A stretch of DNA of 58,442 nt, from the NCBI GenBank assembly GCA_023417315.1, contig JAEZFW010000084.1:1-58442 (forward strand), in the 5' to 3' direction. Source of the DNA: Pseudomonadota bacterium (GTDB taxonomy: Bacteria; Pseudomonadota; Gammaproteobacteria; Steroidobacterales; Steroidobacteraceae). A program made the position numbers and the translations under genes. The notes beneath the pieces were generated by a model. That model ran no database searches, was not told the DNA's origin, and worked only from the letters and a program-made list of their open reading frames with translations. Within the stretch, counting starts at the first letter, position 1. Each line of letters opens with the position of its first letter. This document shows positions 42,493 through 50,759 of the stretch, in pieces.

Positions 42493-43820
42493 GCGCGCTT
42501 GATCGAGAAGCTGTTCAGATACGCATCCGCGGCTGCAGGGTCGAACGGCTTGCCCATCACGACGATCTTCTTAGGCGCGGTCTCTGCGATGCCGAGCTCC
42601 TTCATGCGTTTGCGCGCATCCGTCATCAGGAAGACTTCTTCGGCGATGTTCGCGTAGCTCACGTCTCCTTTGACGTAGCCCCACCGCTTCATCTGCGTAA
42701 GGATCCAAACACCGAGCGCATTCCAGGGGACCGGATCGAAATCGATTCGGGTCGGTACGTTCTGCACTTTGCCAAGCCCGTCGGCGAAGCGACCCGTCAA
42801 GACTTGTTCAAGCACCGGCACAGGTTGGTTCAAGTAGTTGGCCGGCGCGATCGCTGCGGCGATCTCTTTGCGGTTCGCTGGATTGCGCGCATACGCGGCG
42901 GCCTCGAGCACGGCTCGATAGAGCGCGGCAAAGGTATTCGGATTCTGAGCGACGAACGCATCGGACACCCCAAATGCGCAGCAGGGATGGCCGTCCCAGA
43001 TGTCCTTCGTAAGGATGTGAATGAAGCCGATCTCGTCGTACACCGCTCGCTGATTGAAAGGATCGGGCCCAAGATAGCCGTCGATGTTGCCAGCTCGCAG
43101 ATTCGCGACCATCTCAGGCGGGGGTGTCACGCGAATCTGAATATCGCGATCGGGATCGAGACCATGCTCGGCCACGTAGTAGCGCAACAGGAAGTTGTGC
43201 ATCGAGTAGTCGAACGGCACAGCGAAGATCATGCCTTTCCATTGTTTCGGGTCGCGCTTGTCCTTGTGCTTCAAGTGCAAGGTGATCGCCTGCCCGTTCG
43301 TGTTCTGAATCGTGGCGACATTCATGGGCTGCGCGACCGAGCCTGCACCCATCGAGATCGCCAGCGGCATCGGCGAGAGCATGTGGGAGGCGTCGTACTC
43401 CTTGTTCAACATCTTGTCGCGCACGAGGGCCCAGCCCGCGGTCTTGGTGAGAGCGACATCGATTCCCTGCTTTGCGTAGAAGCCCATCGGCCCCGCCATG
43501 ATGAGCGGCGTCGCGCATGTGATCGGCACGAATCCGACCGCTAGGTTCTTCTTCTCGAGCGGTGCGGAGGTATCGGCGATCGCTTCGATCGCACCGAATG
43601 GAACGAGCGCGGAAATCGCGGCATACGCTGTGCCCGTTCCGACCGCTCGGAGGAAGTCGCGACGTCCGTGCGCGCTTGGAAAGAGCGCCCGCATCACTGC
43701 GCTCACGAGTGAGCGACGATAGGGCGATTCAGCCGCGTGGCCGCCATGCTCTTCCGGTGAATGATCTTGGCCGCACGAACATGCAGAAGGCGAAACGGAA
43801 TGAGATTCTTGGTTCGACAT
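42489..43820 (-). CDS. ABC transporter substrate-binding protein, NrtA/CynA-like
   Basis: 443 residues. NrtA-like fold: FVPITCATPLIMAGPMGFYAKQGI, GRLLS-type core, PPPEMVANLRAGNIDGYLGPDPFNQ and HILTKDIWDGHPCCAFGV. A Tat signal (GRRDFLRAVGTGTAYA) begins only at about residue 52, after a long n-region with CSCGQDHSPEEHGGH, a Cys/His-rich stretch that could bind metal before export. First gene of the cyn operon. Confidence 0.9.
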   Translation of the reverse strand: MSNQESHSVSPSACSCGQDHSPEEHGGHAAESPYRRSLVSAVMRALFPSAHGRRDFLRAVGTGTAYAAISALVPFGAIEAIADTSAPLEKKNLAVGFVPITCATPLIMAGPMGFYAKQGIDVALTKTAGWALVRDKMLNKEYDASHMLSPMPLAISMGAGSVAQPMNVATIQNTNGQAITLHLKHKDKRDPKQWKGMIFAVPFDYSMHNFLLRYYVAEHGLDPDRDIQIRVTPPPEMVANLRAGNIDGYLGPDPFNQRAVYDEIGFIHILTKDIWDGHPCCAFGVSDAFVAQNPNTFAALYRAVLEAAAYARNPANRKEIAAAIAPANYLNQPVPVLEQVLTGRFADGLGKVQNVPTRIDFDPVPWNALGVWILTQMKRWGYVKGDVSYANIAEEVFLMTDARKRMKELGIAETAPKKIVVMGKPFDPAAADAYLNSFSIKRA

Positions 43821-43843
43821 GCTGTGACTCCCGGAACTTTGGC

Positions 43844-44527
43844 TTAAGCGCTGAGGGCAACGTTAGGCGGCACGAGTTCGATGTCGCGGCGATAGGCTTG
43901 ATAAGCGGCGCTGTACTCCATCGTGCGCGCCACATCCGCGATCCAGTCTTCGGCGTAGCCGGCGCGTCGCAATAGATGAAATCCCATCTCCATCCCTGCC
44001 GCGATCCCTCCAGCGGTGACGATGCGACCCGCATCTACGATGCGCGCACGACTGATGCGGCATGCGGGAGCGAGCTTGGCGAGCCGATCGAGCGGCACCA
44101 TGCCGTGGTTCGAGGCTTCGAGCCGATCGGGCTCTTTGCGATTCGTTGCCGCAAGACCATCGAGCAATCCCATGCGCGCGTAGATCCACGAGCCGGTACA
44201 CACGCTCGTCAGCAAGCATTCGCCTGGCAATGCGTTCACGTATTCGAACAGGCGGCGGTTGTACATCTCTTGTCGAGTGCCGAAGCCACCGGGAATGAGG
44301 AATGCGTCCATGGCCGGAGCATCGTGGAATGAATAGTTGGGCACGACGGTGAAACCGGCCTGTGCCTGCACGGACCGCGTATTTTCTGAGACGAAGAACA
44401 CGTCGAGCTCGGGGTCGTAGCGACGTGCGACGGAGAAGACGCCGTAAGGCGCCGCAAAATCGACGATCTCCGCGTCCTTGAAGATGTAGATGCCGAGACG
44501 AAATCCTGGTGTGGTGATGCCGGCCAT
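43844..44527 (-). CDS. DJ-1/PfpI family protein
   Basis: 227 residues, class I glutamine-amidotransferase-like fold: IYIFKDAEIVDFAAPYGVFSVA, FLIPGGFGTR, and the nucleophile elbow SVCTGSWIYARMG with Cys. Closest in look to isonitrile hydratase and GlxA-type sensor halves without the AraC domain. Start ATG 44527 (MAGITTPGFRLG). It lies 24 nt upstream of, and in line with, the cyn genes, so it may act on a related nitrogen compound; speculative. Confidence 0.85.
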   Translation of the reverse strand: MAGITTPGFRLGIYIFKDAEIVDFAAPYGVFSVARRYDPELDVFFVSENTRSVQAQAGFTVVPNYSFHDAPAMDAFLIPGGFGTRQEMYNRRLFEYVNALPGECLLTSVCTGSWIYARMGLLDGLAATNRKEPDRLEASNHGMVPLDRLAKLAPACRISRARIVDAGRIVTAGGIAAGMEMGFHLLRRAGYAEDWIADVARTMEYSAAYQAYRRDIELVPPNVALSA

Positions 44528-44637
44528 CTGCTGCTCATCGGAAGTGCGATGAGTGGATCCTAGAGTCGCATCCGCATCGCGTGCATCTCGAGTCTCATGA
44601 TTCTGCTGTCGTAGTCGCGTGACCGGTTGTAGTAGTG

Positions 44638-45276
44638 CTACGACAACTCGACGAGCTGATGGCGCACGGCATACAGCGCCAGCTCGACGTCGTTGCTCAC
44701 GGCAATCTTCTCCAGTACGCGGCCTCGATACGTGCTGACCGTGTTGAGGCTCAAGCACAACTGCTTCGCGATCTGCGTGAGCGTCTGTCCGGCAGCGATC
44801 ATCGCGAAGACCTGATACTCGCGAGAGGACAGCTCTTCATGAGGTGCGCCCGCCGATGCGTGCCGCAACGCCATCGCCAGCGATTCGGCGATGGCCGCAC
44901 TCACATGGATACCTCCGCGGGAGACCTTGCGGATCGCGCTCACGAGCTCCGCCTGCTCGGCGCCCTTGTTGAGATAGCCGGCCGCGCCGAGCTTCAAGCA
45001 TCGCACCGCATATTGCTTTTCAGGGTAAGTGGACAGGATCAACACGGGTACGCTCGGATGCTCCTGACGCAATTGCTTCAGCACATCCAGGCCATCGCGA
45101 TGCGGCAGGGCGATATCGAGCAGCACGACATCGATTCCGCCGGCGCGCACGTGTTGAAGTGCGCTCGCGCCGTCCGACGCCTCTGCGGCGATCTCGAGAT
45201 CCGGCACATCCGCGAGGATCTGCTTCAATCCCTGACGGATGATCGCGTGGTCGTCACAAATGAGCACCTTGATCAT
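44638..45276 (-). CDS. NarL/FixJ-type response regulator
   Basis: 212 residues: receiver (CDDH pocket, acceptor Asp in VVLLDIALP, Thr/Ser in LILSTYPE, Lys in LNKGAE) and LuxR-type HTH (LSSREYQVFAMIAAGQTLTQIAKQLCLSLNTVSTYRGRVLEKI). Controls transcription, probably of neighbouring genes. 22 nt downstream of its kinase gene. Confidence 0.94.
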   Translation of the reverse strand: MIKVLICDDHAIIRQGLKQILADVPDLEIAAEASDGASALQHVRAGGIDVVLLDIALPHRDGLDVLKQLRQEHPSVPVLILSTYPEKQYAVRCLKLGAAGYLNKGAEQAELVSAIRKVSRGGIHVSAAIAESLAMALRHASAGAPHEELSSREYQVFAMIAAGQTLTQIAKQLCLSLNTVSTYRGRVLEKIAVSNDVELALYAVRHQLVELS

Positions 45277-45298
45277 CGCGCTCCCATCCCCTTAGGTC

Positions 45299-46465
45299 TT
45301 ATTTGCGCGTGCCGGCAAACGGAATTCGGATCCGCACTTGCGTCCCACCCTCTCTGGCCGGCCCGATGTCGAAGGCGCCTCCGAAATGTCTCGTGCGCTC
45401 TTTCATTCCAAGAACACCATGGGCATTTGGCCGCCAGAGTTGCTCCATCGTGAGACCGTGGCCGTTATCGCGCACGTCCAAGCTGAGCATCGAGGCATCT
45501 GCACTCACATTGACTTCGACCGCTGTCGCATTCGCGTGGCGAGCCGCGTTGTTGAGAATCTCCTGAAACATGCGATAGACCGCCGTCGCGAGCGCATCGT
45601 GCGGATCGGGCGTGGCCGGATCGAGACGCAAGGTCCAACGTGCGCGCAATCCGGTCGATTCGCTGAACTCTTGGAGATGCCACTCGAGCGCAGCCCACAG
45701 CCCCTGGTGATCGAGGATCGAGGGACGCAGATCGGTAATGATGCGGCCGACATCTACAACCGCCGTGTCGACGATCCGCGCCATCGCCGCGGCTTTCGCC
45801 TTCAGCTCCGGCGTGTCTGCCAGCTTGCGCTCCATCCAGCCCAGATCCATTTTCAACGCGACGAGCACACTCCCGAGCTCATCGTGTATTTCGCGCGCGA
45901 TGCGCGTGCGCTCGGCCTCGCGCACGCCTTCGAAGTGCGCGGAAAGCTGGCGCAGCTGCTCGGTCGTCCGATTGAGCTCCGCGGTGCGCTCGATGACGCG
46001 GCACTCGAGCTCCTCGTGCGCGCGGCGAAGCAGCTCCTCGGCTTGCTTGCGGTCAGAGATGTCGCAGAACGTGACGACGGCGCCGGTGATCTTGCCGTCT
46101 TCGAAGATGGGATAGGAAGAATACTCTGCGTGAAATCGAGTTCCGTCGGCACGCCATAGCACCTCGCAGTCGATTCGACACGATCGACCTTGCTGGAACG
46201 CTCGAAAGATCGGGCACTCGCGCTCGGGATATTCCTCGCCGCTCGCATGCGAATGATGGATGAGCTGGTGCATGTTCGCGCCGAGCACGGCATCGATTCG
46301 ATAGCCGAGCATCTCCGCCCCGGCGCGATTGATGAACACGCAATGACCCTGCAAATCGATCCCGTAGATGCCCTCGCCCGTCGACTCGAGCAGCAACTCG
46401 AGCTGATTCCGCCACGACTCGCGCGTGGGGTCGGCGACCGGCGTTCTTTCGCTGCTGAGTGCCAT
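45299..46465 (-). CDS. PAS-domain sensor histidine kinase, NarX-like
   Basis: 388 residues, soluble. PAS domain (about 20-140: LLLESTGEGIYGIDLQGHCVFINRAGAEMLGY), coiled coil, HisKA_3 box REAERTRIAREIHDELGSVL with the phospho-His, and HATPase with QEILNNAARHA and DNGHGL. Cys residues in ECPIF and CRIDCE within or next to the PAS could bind a cofactor. Start chosen at ATG 46465 (MALSSERTP); no clear ribosome site. Pairs with the NarL-type regulator; the stimulus is unknown, with nitrogen or redox state plausible from the cyn context. The gap 46466-46747 shows no gene. Confidence 0.9.
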   Translation of the reverse strand: MALSSERTPVADPTRESWRNQLELLLESTGEGIYGIDLQGHCVFINRAGAEMLGYRIDAVLGANMHQLIHHSHASGEEYPERECPIFRAFQQGRSCRIDCEVLWRADGTRFHAEYSSYPIFEDGKITGAVVTFCDISDRKQAEELLRRAHEELECRVIERTAELNRTTEQLRQLSAHFEGVREAERTRIAREIHDELGSVLVALKMDLGWMERKLADTPELKAKAAAMARIVDTAVVDVGRIITDLRPSILDHQGLWAALEWHLQEFSESTGLRARWTLRLDPATPDPHDALATAVYRMFQEILNNAARHANATAVEVNVSADASMLSLDVRDNGHGLTMEQLWRPNAHGVLGMKERTRHFGGAFDIGPAREGGTQVRIRIPFAGTRK

Positions 46466-46747
46466 GCGATCGCTATCGCACGATCCGTGCCAGCCGCAGC
46501 GCCTGCCGCGTACGAGCAGCCGTCGAGGAATCAAGTGCTTGGCACGGCCCGCGCGACGGTGCTAGGAAGGGATTGCCTGGTTTCGGTGCAAGGCGAACGC
46601 GGTCATGCACTTGACTGGTGCTGCCCTCCTCATGAATGGTGACCTGGGGAGCGATAGCGTCATGTACCGGCCGCTTATCGTTTCTTAGCGGCGCATATTC
46701 AACTTCCTACAACATCATCCTCTTCAGCGCACGACCGGGGGCTGAGC

Positions 46748-47791
46748 ATGAAGATCGCACGACGATACATTCTCCCGCTGGTTCTCTTCTTCGCCAATGC
46801 GCACGCGCTCGCAGACACCACCCAAGCGCGCGAAGCATTTCTCGAGCTGATCGATCGCCCGCGCGCCGCACTGACGCCGCAAGTTCGCGAGATCGATGCG
46901 CCAGAGGGTTTTCGCAAGTTTCATTTCACGATCGCCGCCGATGCTTCGCAGCGGATTCCTGGGCATCTGCTGAAATCCAAGGAAGCGCGCTTTCGCGGCA
47001 GGCGCCCCAGCGTGATCGTCCTTCATGGCACGGGCGGCACGAAGGACGGCAATCAAGTCGTCGAGATCGCGCAGCGTCTCGCAGCACTCGGATTCGTCGC
47101 CATTACGATCGATGGCCGGTATCACGGCGAGCGCTCGCACGAAGGCTCAGGTGTCAGCGCATACAACGAGGCGATCGTGCGGGCCTGGCGCTCGGGCGAG
47201 GGCCATCCGTTCTACTACGACACAGCCTGGGATGTGATGCGCGTGGTCGACTATCTCGAGACGCGCGAGGACATCGATGCTGGCCGGATCGGTCTTACTG
47301 GCATTTCAAAAGGTGGCATCGAAACGTATCTCGCTGCAGCCGCAGACATGCGCATCGCAGCCGCTGTCCCGCTGATCGGCGTGCAGAGCTTCAGGTGGTC
47401 GCTGGTCAATGGTCAATGGAAGGCGCGCATCGCAACCATTCAACCTGCATTCGATGTCGCCGCTGCCGATGCGAATCAGAAGAATCCCAACGTGGACTTC
47501 GTGCGAAGGTTCTACGATCGTGTCGTTCCGGGCATCTATGAGCAGTTCGACGGCCCGTCGATGCTCACCCTCATTGCGCCTCGACCTTTACTGGTCATCA
47601 ATAGCGACTCCGATGCCAACACGCCCATCGCAGGCGTGCGCCTGGCGGTCGAATCCGCACGACCTGCCTATGCGGCGCAGAATGCCGGCGAAAAGCTCGT
47701 GTTGCGCGTTCAAGAGAACACGGCTCATAGGGTTCGCCCCGACAGCATCGATGCCACGATCGAGTGGTTCGTGCGCTGGCTCAATCCCTAG
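46748..47791 (+). CDS. Secreted alpha/beta hydrolase, dienelactone-hydrolase/S9-like
   Basis: 347 residues with a signal peptide (YILPLVLFFANAHALA). Core fold: VIVLHGTGGTKDG (oxyanion region), nucleophile GISKGGIE with Ser, Asp in INSDSDANTP and His in NTAHRVRPD form the expected triad. Peptidase-like or esterase; substrate unknown. The TAG stop is followed at once by tandem repeats. Confidence 0.85.
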   Translation: MKIARRYILPLVLFFANAHALADTTQAREAFLELIDRPRAALTPQVREIDAPEGFRKFHFTIAADASQRIPGHLLKSKEARFRGRRPSVIVLHGTGGTKDGNQVVEIAQRLAALGFVAITIDGRYHGERSHEGSGVSAYNEAIVRAWRSGEGHPFYYDTAWDVMRVVDYLETREDIDAGRIGLTGISKGGIETYLAAAADMRIAAAVPLIGVQSFRWSLVNGQWKARIATIQPAFDVAAADANQKNPNVDFVRRFYDRVVPGIYEQFDGPSMLTLIAPRPLLVINSDSDANTPIAGVRLAVESARPAYAAQNAGEKLVLRVQENTAHRVRPDSIDATIEWFVRWLNP

Positions 47792-47798
47792 CGTTCCC

Positions 47799-47942
47799 GC
47801 CCCCGCACCGCGGGGGCCGCTCGCGCGCCTCCATACGCTCTCCACGTTCCCTCCCCCGCGTGGCGCGGACCGCTCGCGCGCCTCCATACGCTCTACACGT
47901 TCCCTCCCCCGCGTGGCGGGGGAGGGTTAGGGTGGGGGCATC
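47799..47942. repeat. Tandem 52-nt units ending in a GGGTTAGGGTGGGGG unit
   Basis: Two adjacent copies (about 47817-47868 and 47869-47920) of GACCGCTCGCGCGCCTCC-ATACGCTCT-CCACGTTCCC-TCCCCCGCGTGGCG, then GGGGGAGGGTTAGGGTGGGGGCA. A partial copy (CCCCCGCACCGCGGGGGCCGC) precedes them. Same family as the 37.0-37.3 kb array, here with a long extra word. Confidence 0.85.
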
Positions 47943-48072
47943 CGCACCGTGGGGCTCTCTGTTGCTCTGTCATCGGCGCTCCTTATGTTACGCCTCCATG
48001 GCAGCTAGGCCGAACCTGCTAGACTCGGCTGCGCGCGATAACAACGCGATAACAATAAGAGCAGGCACTCCT

Positions 48073-48540
48073 ATGAGCGACGAGCGATATAGCGTCTCCC
48101 CGGGAACGCTGACGCAAGCAGATCTGGCAGCGAACGAGCAGCTGTCAGTCGAGCCAGTCGGACGCGGACTGCGGCTTGCAAATTTGCTGATCGACTATGT
48201 GTGCTACTTCATCCTCTCGGCGCTGGTGGGCGCCGGGATGGTGCTCATCTGGGGCGATGCCGGATTGTCTGCCTTGGAGCAGACTCCAGACATCGTGCTC
48301 GGCGTCATCGTCATGTGCGCTTACTACATTCCAATGGAAGCGGCGTGGGGACGCACGATCGGCAAACTCATCACCGGTACGAAGGTGGTCGATGAGGACG
48401 GTCGCGCGCCGTCGTGGGCAGCGGTCATCAAGCGAACGCTGTCGCGTTTCATCCCGTTCGAGGCGTTCTCATTCTTCGGCAAAGATGCGCGCGGCTGGCA
48501 CGACACGATTTCGCGGACGTATGTGGTGAAGTGCAGATAG
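48073..48540 (+). CDS. RDD family membrane protein
   Basis: 155 residues, RDD domain: GRGLRLANLLIDYVCYFILSAL (Arg, Asp), WGRTIGKLITGTKVVDEDG and LSRFIPFEAFSFFG. Three helices. RDD proteins are proposed ion exchangers or transporters but are mostly untested. Start ATG 48073. Confidence 0.88.
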   Translation: MSDERYSVSPGTLTQADLAANEQLSVEPVGRGLRLANLLIDYVCYFILSALVGAGMVLIWGDAGLSALEQTPDIVLGVIVMCAYYIPMEAAWGRTIGKLITGTKVVDEDGRAPSWAAVIKRTLSRFIPFEAFSFFGKDARGWHDTISRTYVVKCR

Positions 48541-48580
48541 TAGGCACCGTCGCACATCGTCTGCTTTCACTCGGTGCCGC

Positions 48581-48691
48581 TATAGTCGGAATGGATTCCG
48601 ACCCACATACTCTTAATCCTCTTCTAGTCGGAATGAACCCCGACCTACTACGCTCACGGGCCGCTTGCTAACCACTAACCACTTCTGACCC
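48581..48691. repeat. Paired hairpin words TAGTCGGAAT and a CTAACCA fragment
   Basis: TAGTCGGAATGGATTCCGACC (from 48583) and TAGTCGGAATGAACCCCGACC (from 48625) are 42 nt apart and each forms a hairpin TCGG...CCGA. TAACCACTAACCACTTCTGAC (48669-48689) is a fragment of the AGTGGTT heptamer family next to a TTCTGAC cap. Confidence 0.75.
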
Positions 48692-48697
48692 GCTGCC

Positions 48698-48723
48698 GGA
48701 ACCTCCGTTCGCGCGCTCACGTT
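48698..48723 (+). promoter_or_regulatory. ECF-type promoter of the HAD-ATPase fusion gene
   Basis: GGAAC (48698-48702), 17-nt spacer, CGTT (48720-48723), 33 nt before ATG 48756. Exact match to GGAAC-N16/17-CGTT. Confidence 0.65.
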
Positions 48724-48755
48724 GAGTTGAGCCATCTTCCAAAGAGAGCTCGCTC

Positions 48756-50471
48756 ATGCGCTACCTGGCGCTCTGCACTGATTACGACGGCACGATCGCA
48801 CATCATGGCCGGGTAGATGACGTCACCATCGAGGCGATGGAGCGATTGCGCGAGTCCGGGCGCAAGCTCGTGCTGGTGACTGGAAGAGAAATTCCTGATC
48901 TGCAGTCGGTGTTCTCGCGATTGGATCTGTTCGATATCGTCGTCGCGGAGAACGGTGGGCTCTTGTATTGGCCGGCAACCAAGGAAGAGAGGACGCTGGG
49001 AGAAGCGCCGCCCGCGGATTTCGTCGCAACGCTCAAGCAGCGCAACGTCGAGCGGATCTCCGTTGGCCGCTGCATCGTGGCCACGTGGGAACCGCACGAG
49101 AATACCGTGCTCGAGACGATCCGCGATCTGGGGCTCGAGCTGCAGGTGATCTTCAACAAAGGTGCCGTGATGATCTTGCCCGCAGGCGTCAACAAGGCGA
49201 GCGGGCTCAAGGAAGCGCTGCACGAGTTGAATCTCTCCGTTCACAACGCCGTGGGCGTCGGCGATGCGGAGAACGATCATGCTTTCTTGAGCATCTGCGA
49301 GTGCTCGGCGGCAGTCGAAAATGCGCTACCGGCGGTGAAGCAACGCGCGGACATCGTGCTCAAGAGCGATCATGGGGCTGGCGTGTGCGAGCTCATCGAA
49401 GAGATCCTCGCAAACGATCTCGCCGATCGAGAGCCGCAGCTCGCGCGACATCACGTGTTGCTTGGCCAAGATGAAGACGATGAGCCCGTGCACCTGTCGC
49501 CCTACTCCGTGAACACTCTCATCGTCGGCAGCTCGGGCGGCGGGAAGTCTTCCGTGGCCACAGGACTCATCGAACGCTTGCATGCGCGCGGCTACAACTA
49601 CTGCATCATCGATCCGGAAGGGGACTACGACAACATCGATTCCGCCGTCGTGCTCGGCGGACCGGATCACGCACCGACGCTCGACGAATGCGAGCAGCTT
49701 CTGTGTAAGCCCGACTCGAACGCGATCATTAATCTGCTCGGCATCAAGCTGGAAGATCGACCCTGGTTCTTCATGGCGCTGTTCGCGCGCGTGCGCGACA
49801 TCCGTGCGAGAACGGGCCGGCCGCATTGGTTGCTCGTAGACGAAGTCCACCACATGTTGCCCGCGCAATGGCAGGCAACGGACGCACCGAGCCCGGATAA
49901 TCTCGAGGGCGTCGTCATGGTGAGCGTCACACCCAGCTTGATCACCCCTTCCGTGCTGAAGCACGTCGACACCATCGTCGTGCTCGGTGAGAAACCGGCA
50001 GAGATGTTGCGCGAGTTCACGGATGCCAACGAGCTCGCACCGATCGAATCTCCGCGCGAAACACTCGATCCTGGCGTTGCGATCGTATGGAGCAAGGCAG
50101 ATCGCGCCGCACCGAAAGTAGTGCGCCTCGAACCCAGCCAGACGGAGCGCAAACGCCACCTGCGAAAGTATGCCGAGGGCTCCCTCCCCGAAGACCGCAG
50201 CTTTTATTTCCGGGGTCCAAACGGAAAGCTCCGACTCCGCGCGCCCAATCTGATTCTATTCATGGATCTCGCGGATGGCGTCGATGATGAGACCTGGCTT
50301 TATCACCTCAAGCGGCATGAAGTCTCCGAGTGGCTCCGCAAAGGGATTCGCGATGAATCGGTCGCGGACGAAGTCGCGCAGATCGAGCGACAGGCCGAAA
50401 TCGATCCGCACGAGGCACGGCGCAAGATTCGTGAGCTGATCGAAGCGCGGTATACATTGCCGGCGGGCTAG
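48756..50471 (+). CDS. HAD phosphatase fused to HerA/DUF87-type ATPase
   Basis: 571 residues in two parts. Residues 1-210 are a Cof/SPP-type HAD hydrolase: DYDGTIAHHGR (nucleophile Asp and general acid Asp), VVTG-type motif II as LVTGREIP, Lys in GVNKASG, and GVGDAENDHAFL for the metal. Residues 235-571 are a P-loop ATPase related to HerA/DUF87: Walker A GSSGGGKSS (about 258-266), IIDPEGDYDN, Walker B LLVDEVHHMLP (about 358-368), sensor segment VMVSVTPSLI. No transmembrane segment. Joining a sugar-phosphate-type phosphatase to a translocase-type ATPase is unusual in function; the reaction is unknown. It carries its own ECF-type promoter. Confidence 0.9.
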   Translation: MRYLALCTDYDGTIAHHGRVDDVTIEAMERLRESGRKLVLVTGREIPDLQSVFSRLDLFDIVVAENGGLLYWPATKEERTLGEAPPADFVATLKQRNVERISVGRCIVATWEPHENTVLETIRDLGLELQVIFNKGAVMILPAGVNKASGLKEALHELNLSVHNAVGVGDAENDHAFLSICECSAAVENALPAVKQRADIVLKSDHGAGVCELIEEILANDLADREPQLARHHVLLGQDEDDEPVHLSPYSVNTLIVGSSGGGKSSVATGLIERLHARGYNYCIIDPEGDYDNIDSAVVLGGPDHAPTLDECEQLLCKPDSNAIINLLGIKLEDRPWFFMALFARVRDIRARTGRPHWLLVDEVHHMLPAQWQATDAPSPDNLEGVVMVSVTPSLITPSVLKHVDTIVVLGEKPAEMLREFTDANELAPIESPRETLDPGVAIVWSKADRAAPKVVRLEPSQTERKRHLRKYAEGSLPEDRSFYFRGPNGKLRLRAPNLILFMDLADGVDDETWLYHLKRHEVSEWLRKGIRDESVADEVAQIERQAEIDPHEARRKIRELIEARYTLPAG

Positions 50472-50745
50472 CCCTCACCCTAACCCTCTCCCAGTGGGAG
50501 AGGGGACGCTATTTGTGCACACGTGCCTTGCTCTCAGTCGAACGGGCCACGCGCCTTGCTCTCAGTCGAACAGAGCACGTGCTCAATCCAACGGAACGCG
50601 CAAGCGTGCTTGGCGTCTTAACGCTTGAGTCCGCGCCTCGTTTTTGTAAGGCTGCGCATCTCGCTGCGATCGGCGTCTTAGCTCGAGTAGCGGACACTCC
50701 GGACACTTTTGCTATCCCCGATCAGCTATCCCCTATCGCCTTCTA
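50472..50745. repeat. Compound repeat region
   Basis: Begins with CCCTCACCCTAACCCTCTCCC and its partner GTGGGAGAGGGG (50473-50507). Then GCCTTGCTCTCAGTCGAAC occurs twice 28 nt apart (50525 and 50553), GCGTCTTAACGCTTGAGT (50613) is echoed by GCGTCTTAGCTCGAGTAG (50673), GGACACT repeats, and CTATCCCC words occur at 50712 and 50727. At least three word families are stacked here; no gene is seen. Confidence 0.75.
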
Positions 50746-50759
50746 TGCTGAGTCTCTCC

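Noticed and set aside
42081..43544. 487-codon plus-strand open frame
   Set aside because: Antisense shadow of the ABC binding protein and permease.
50593..50617. GGAAC-N16-CGTC upstream of the M3 peptidase
   Set aside because: Last base differs, it is in repeat DNA and about 140 nt from the start.
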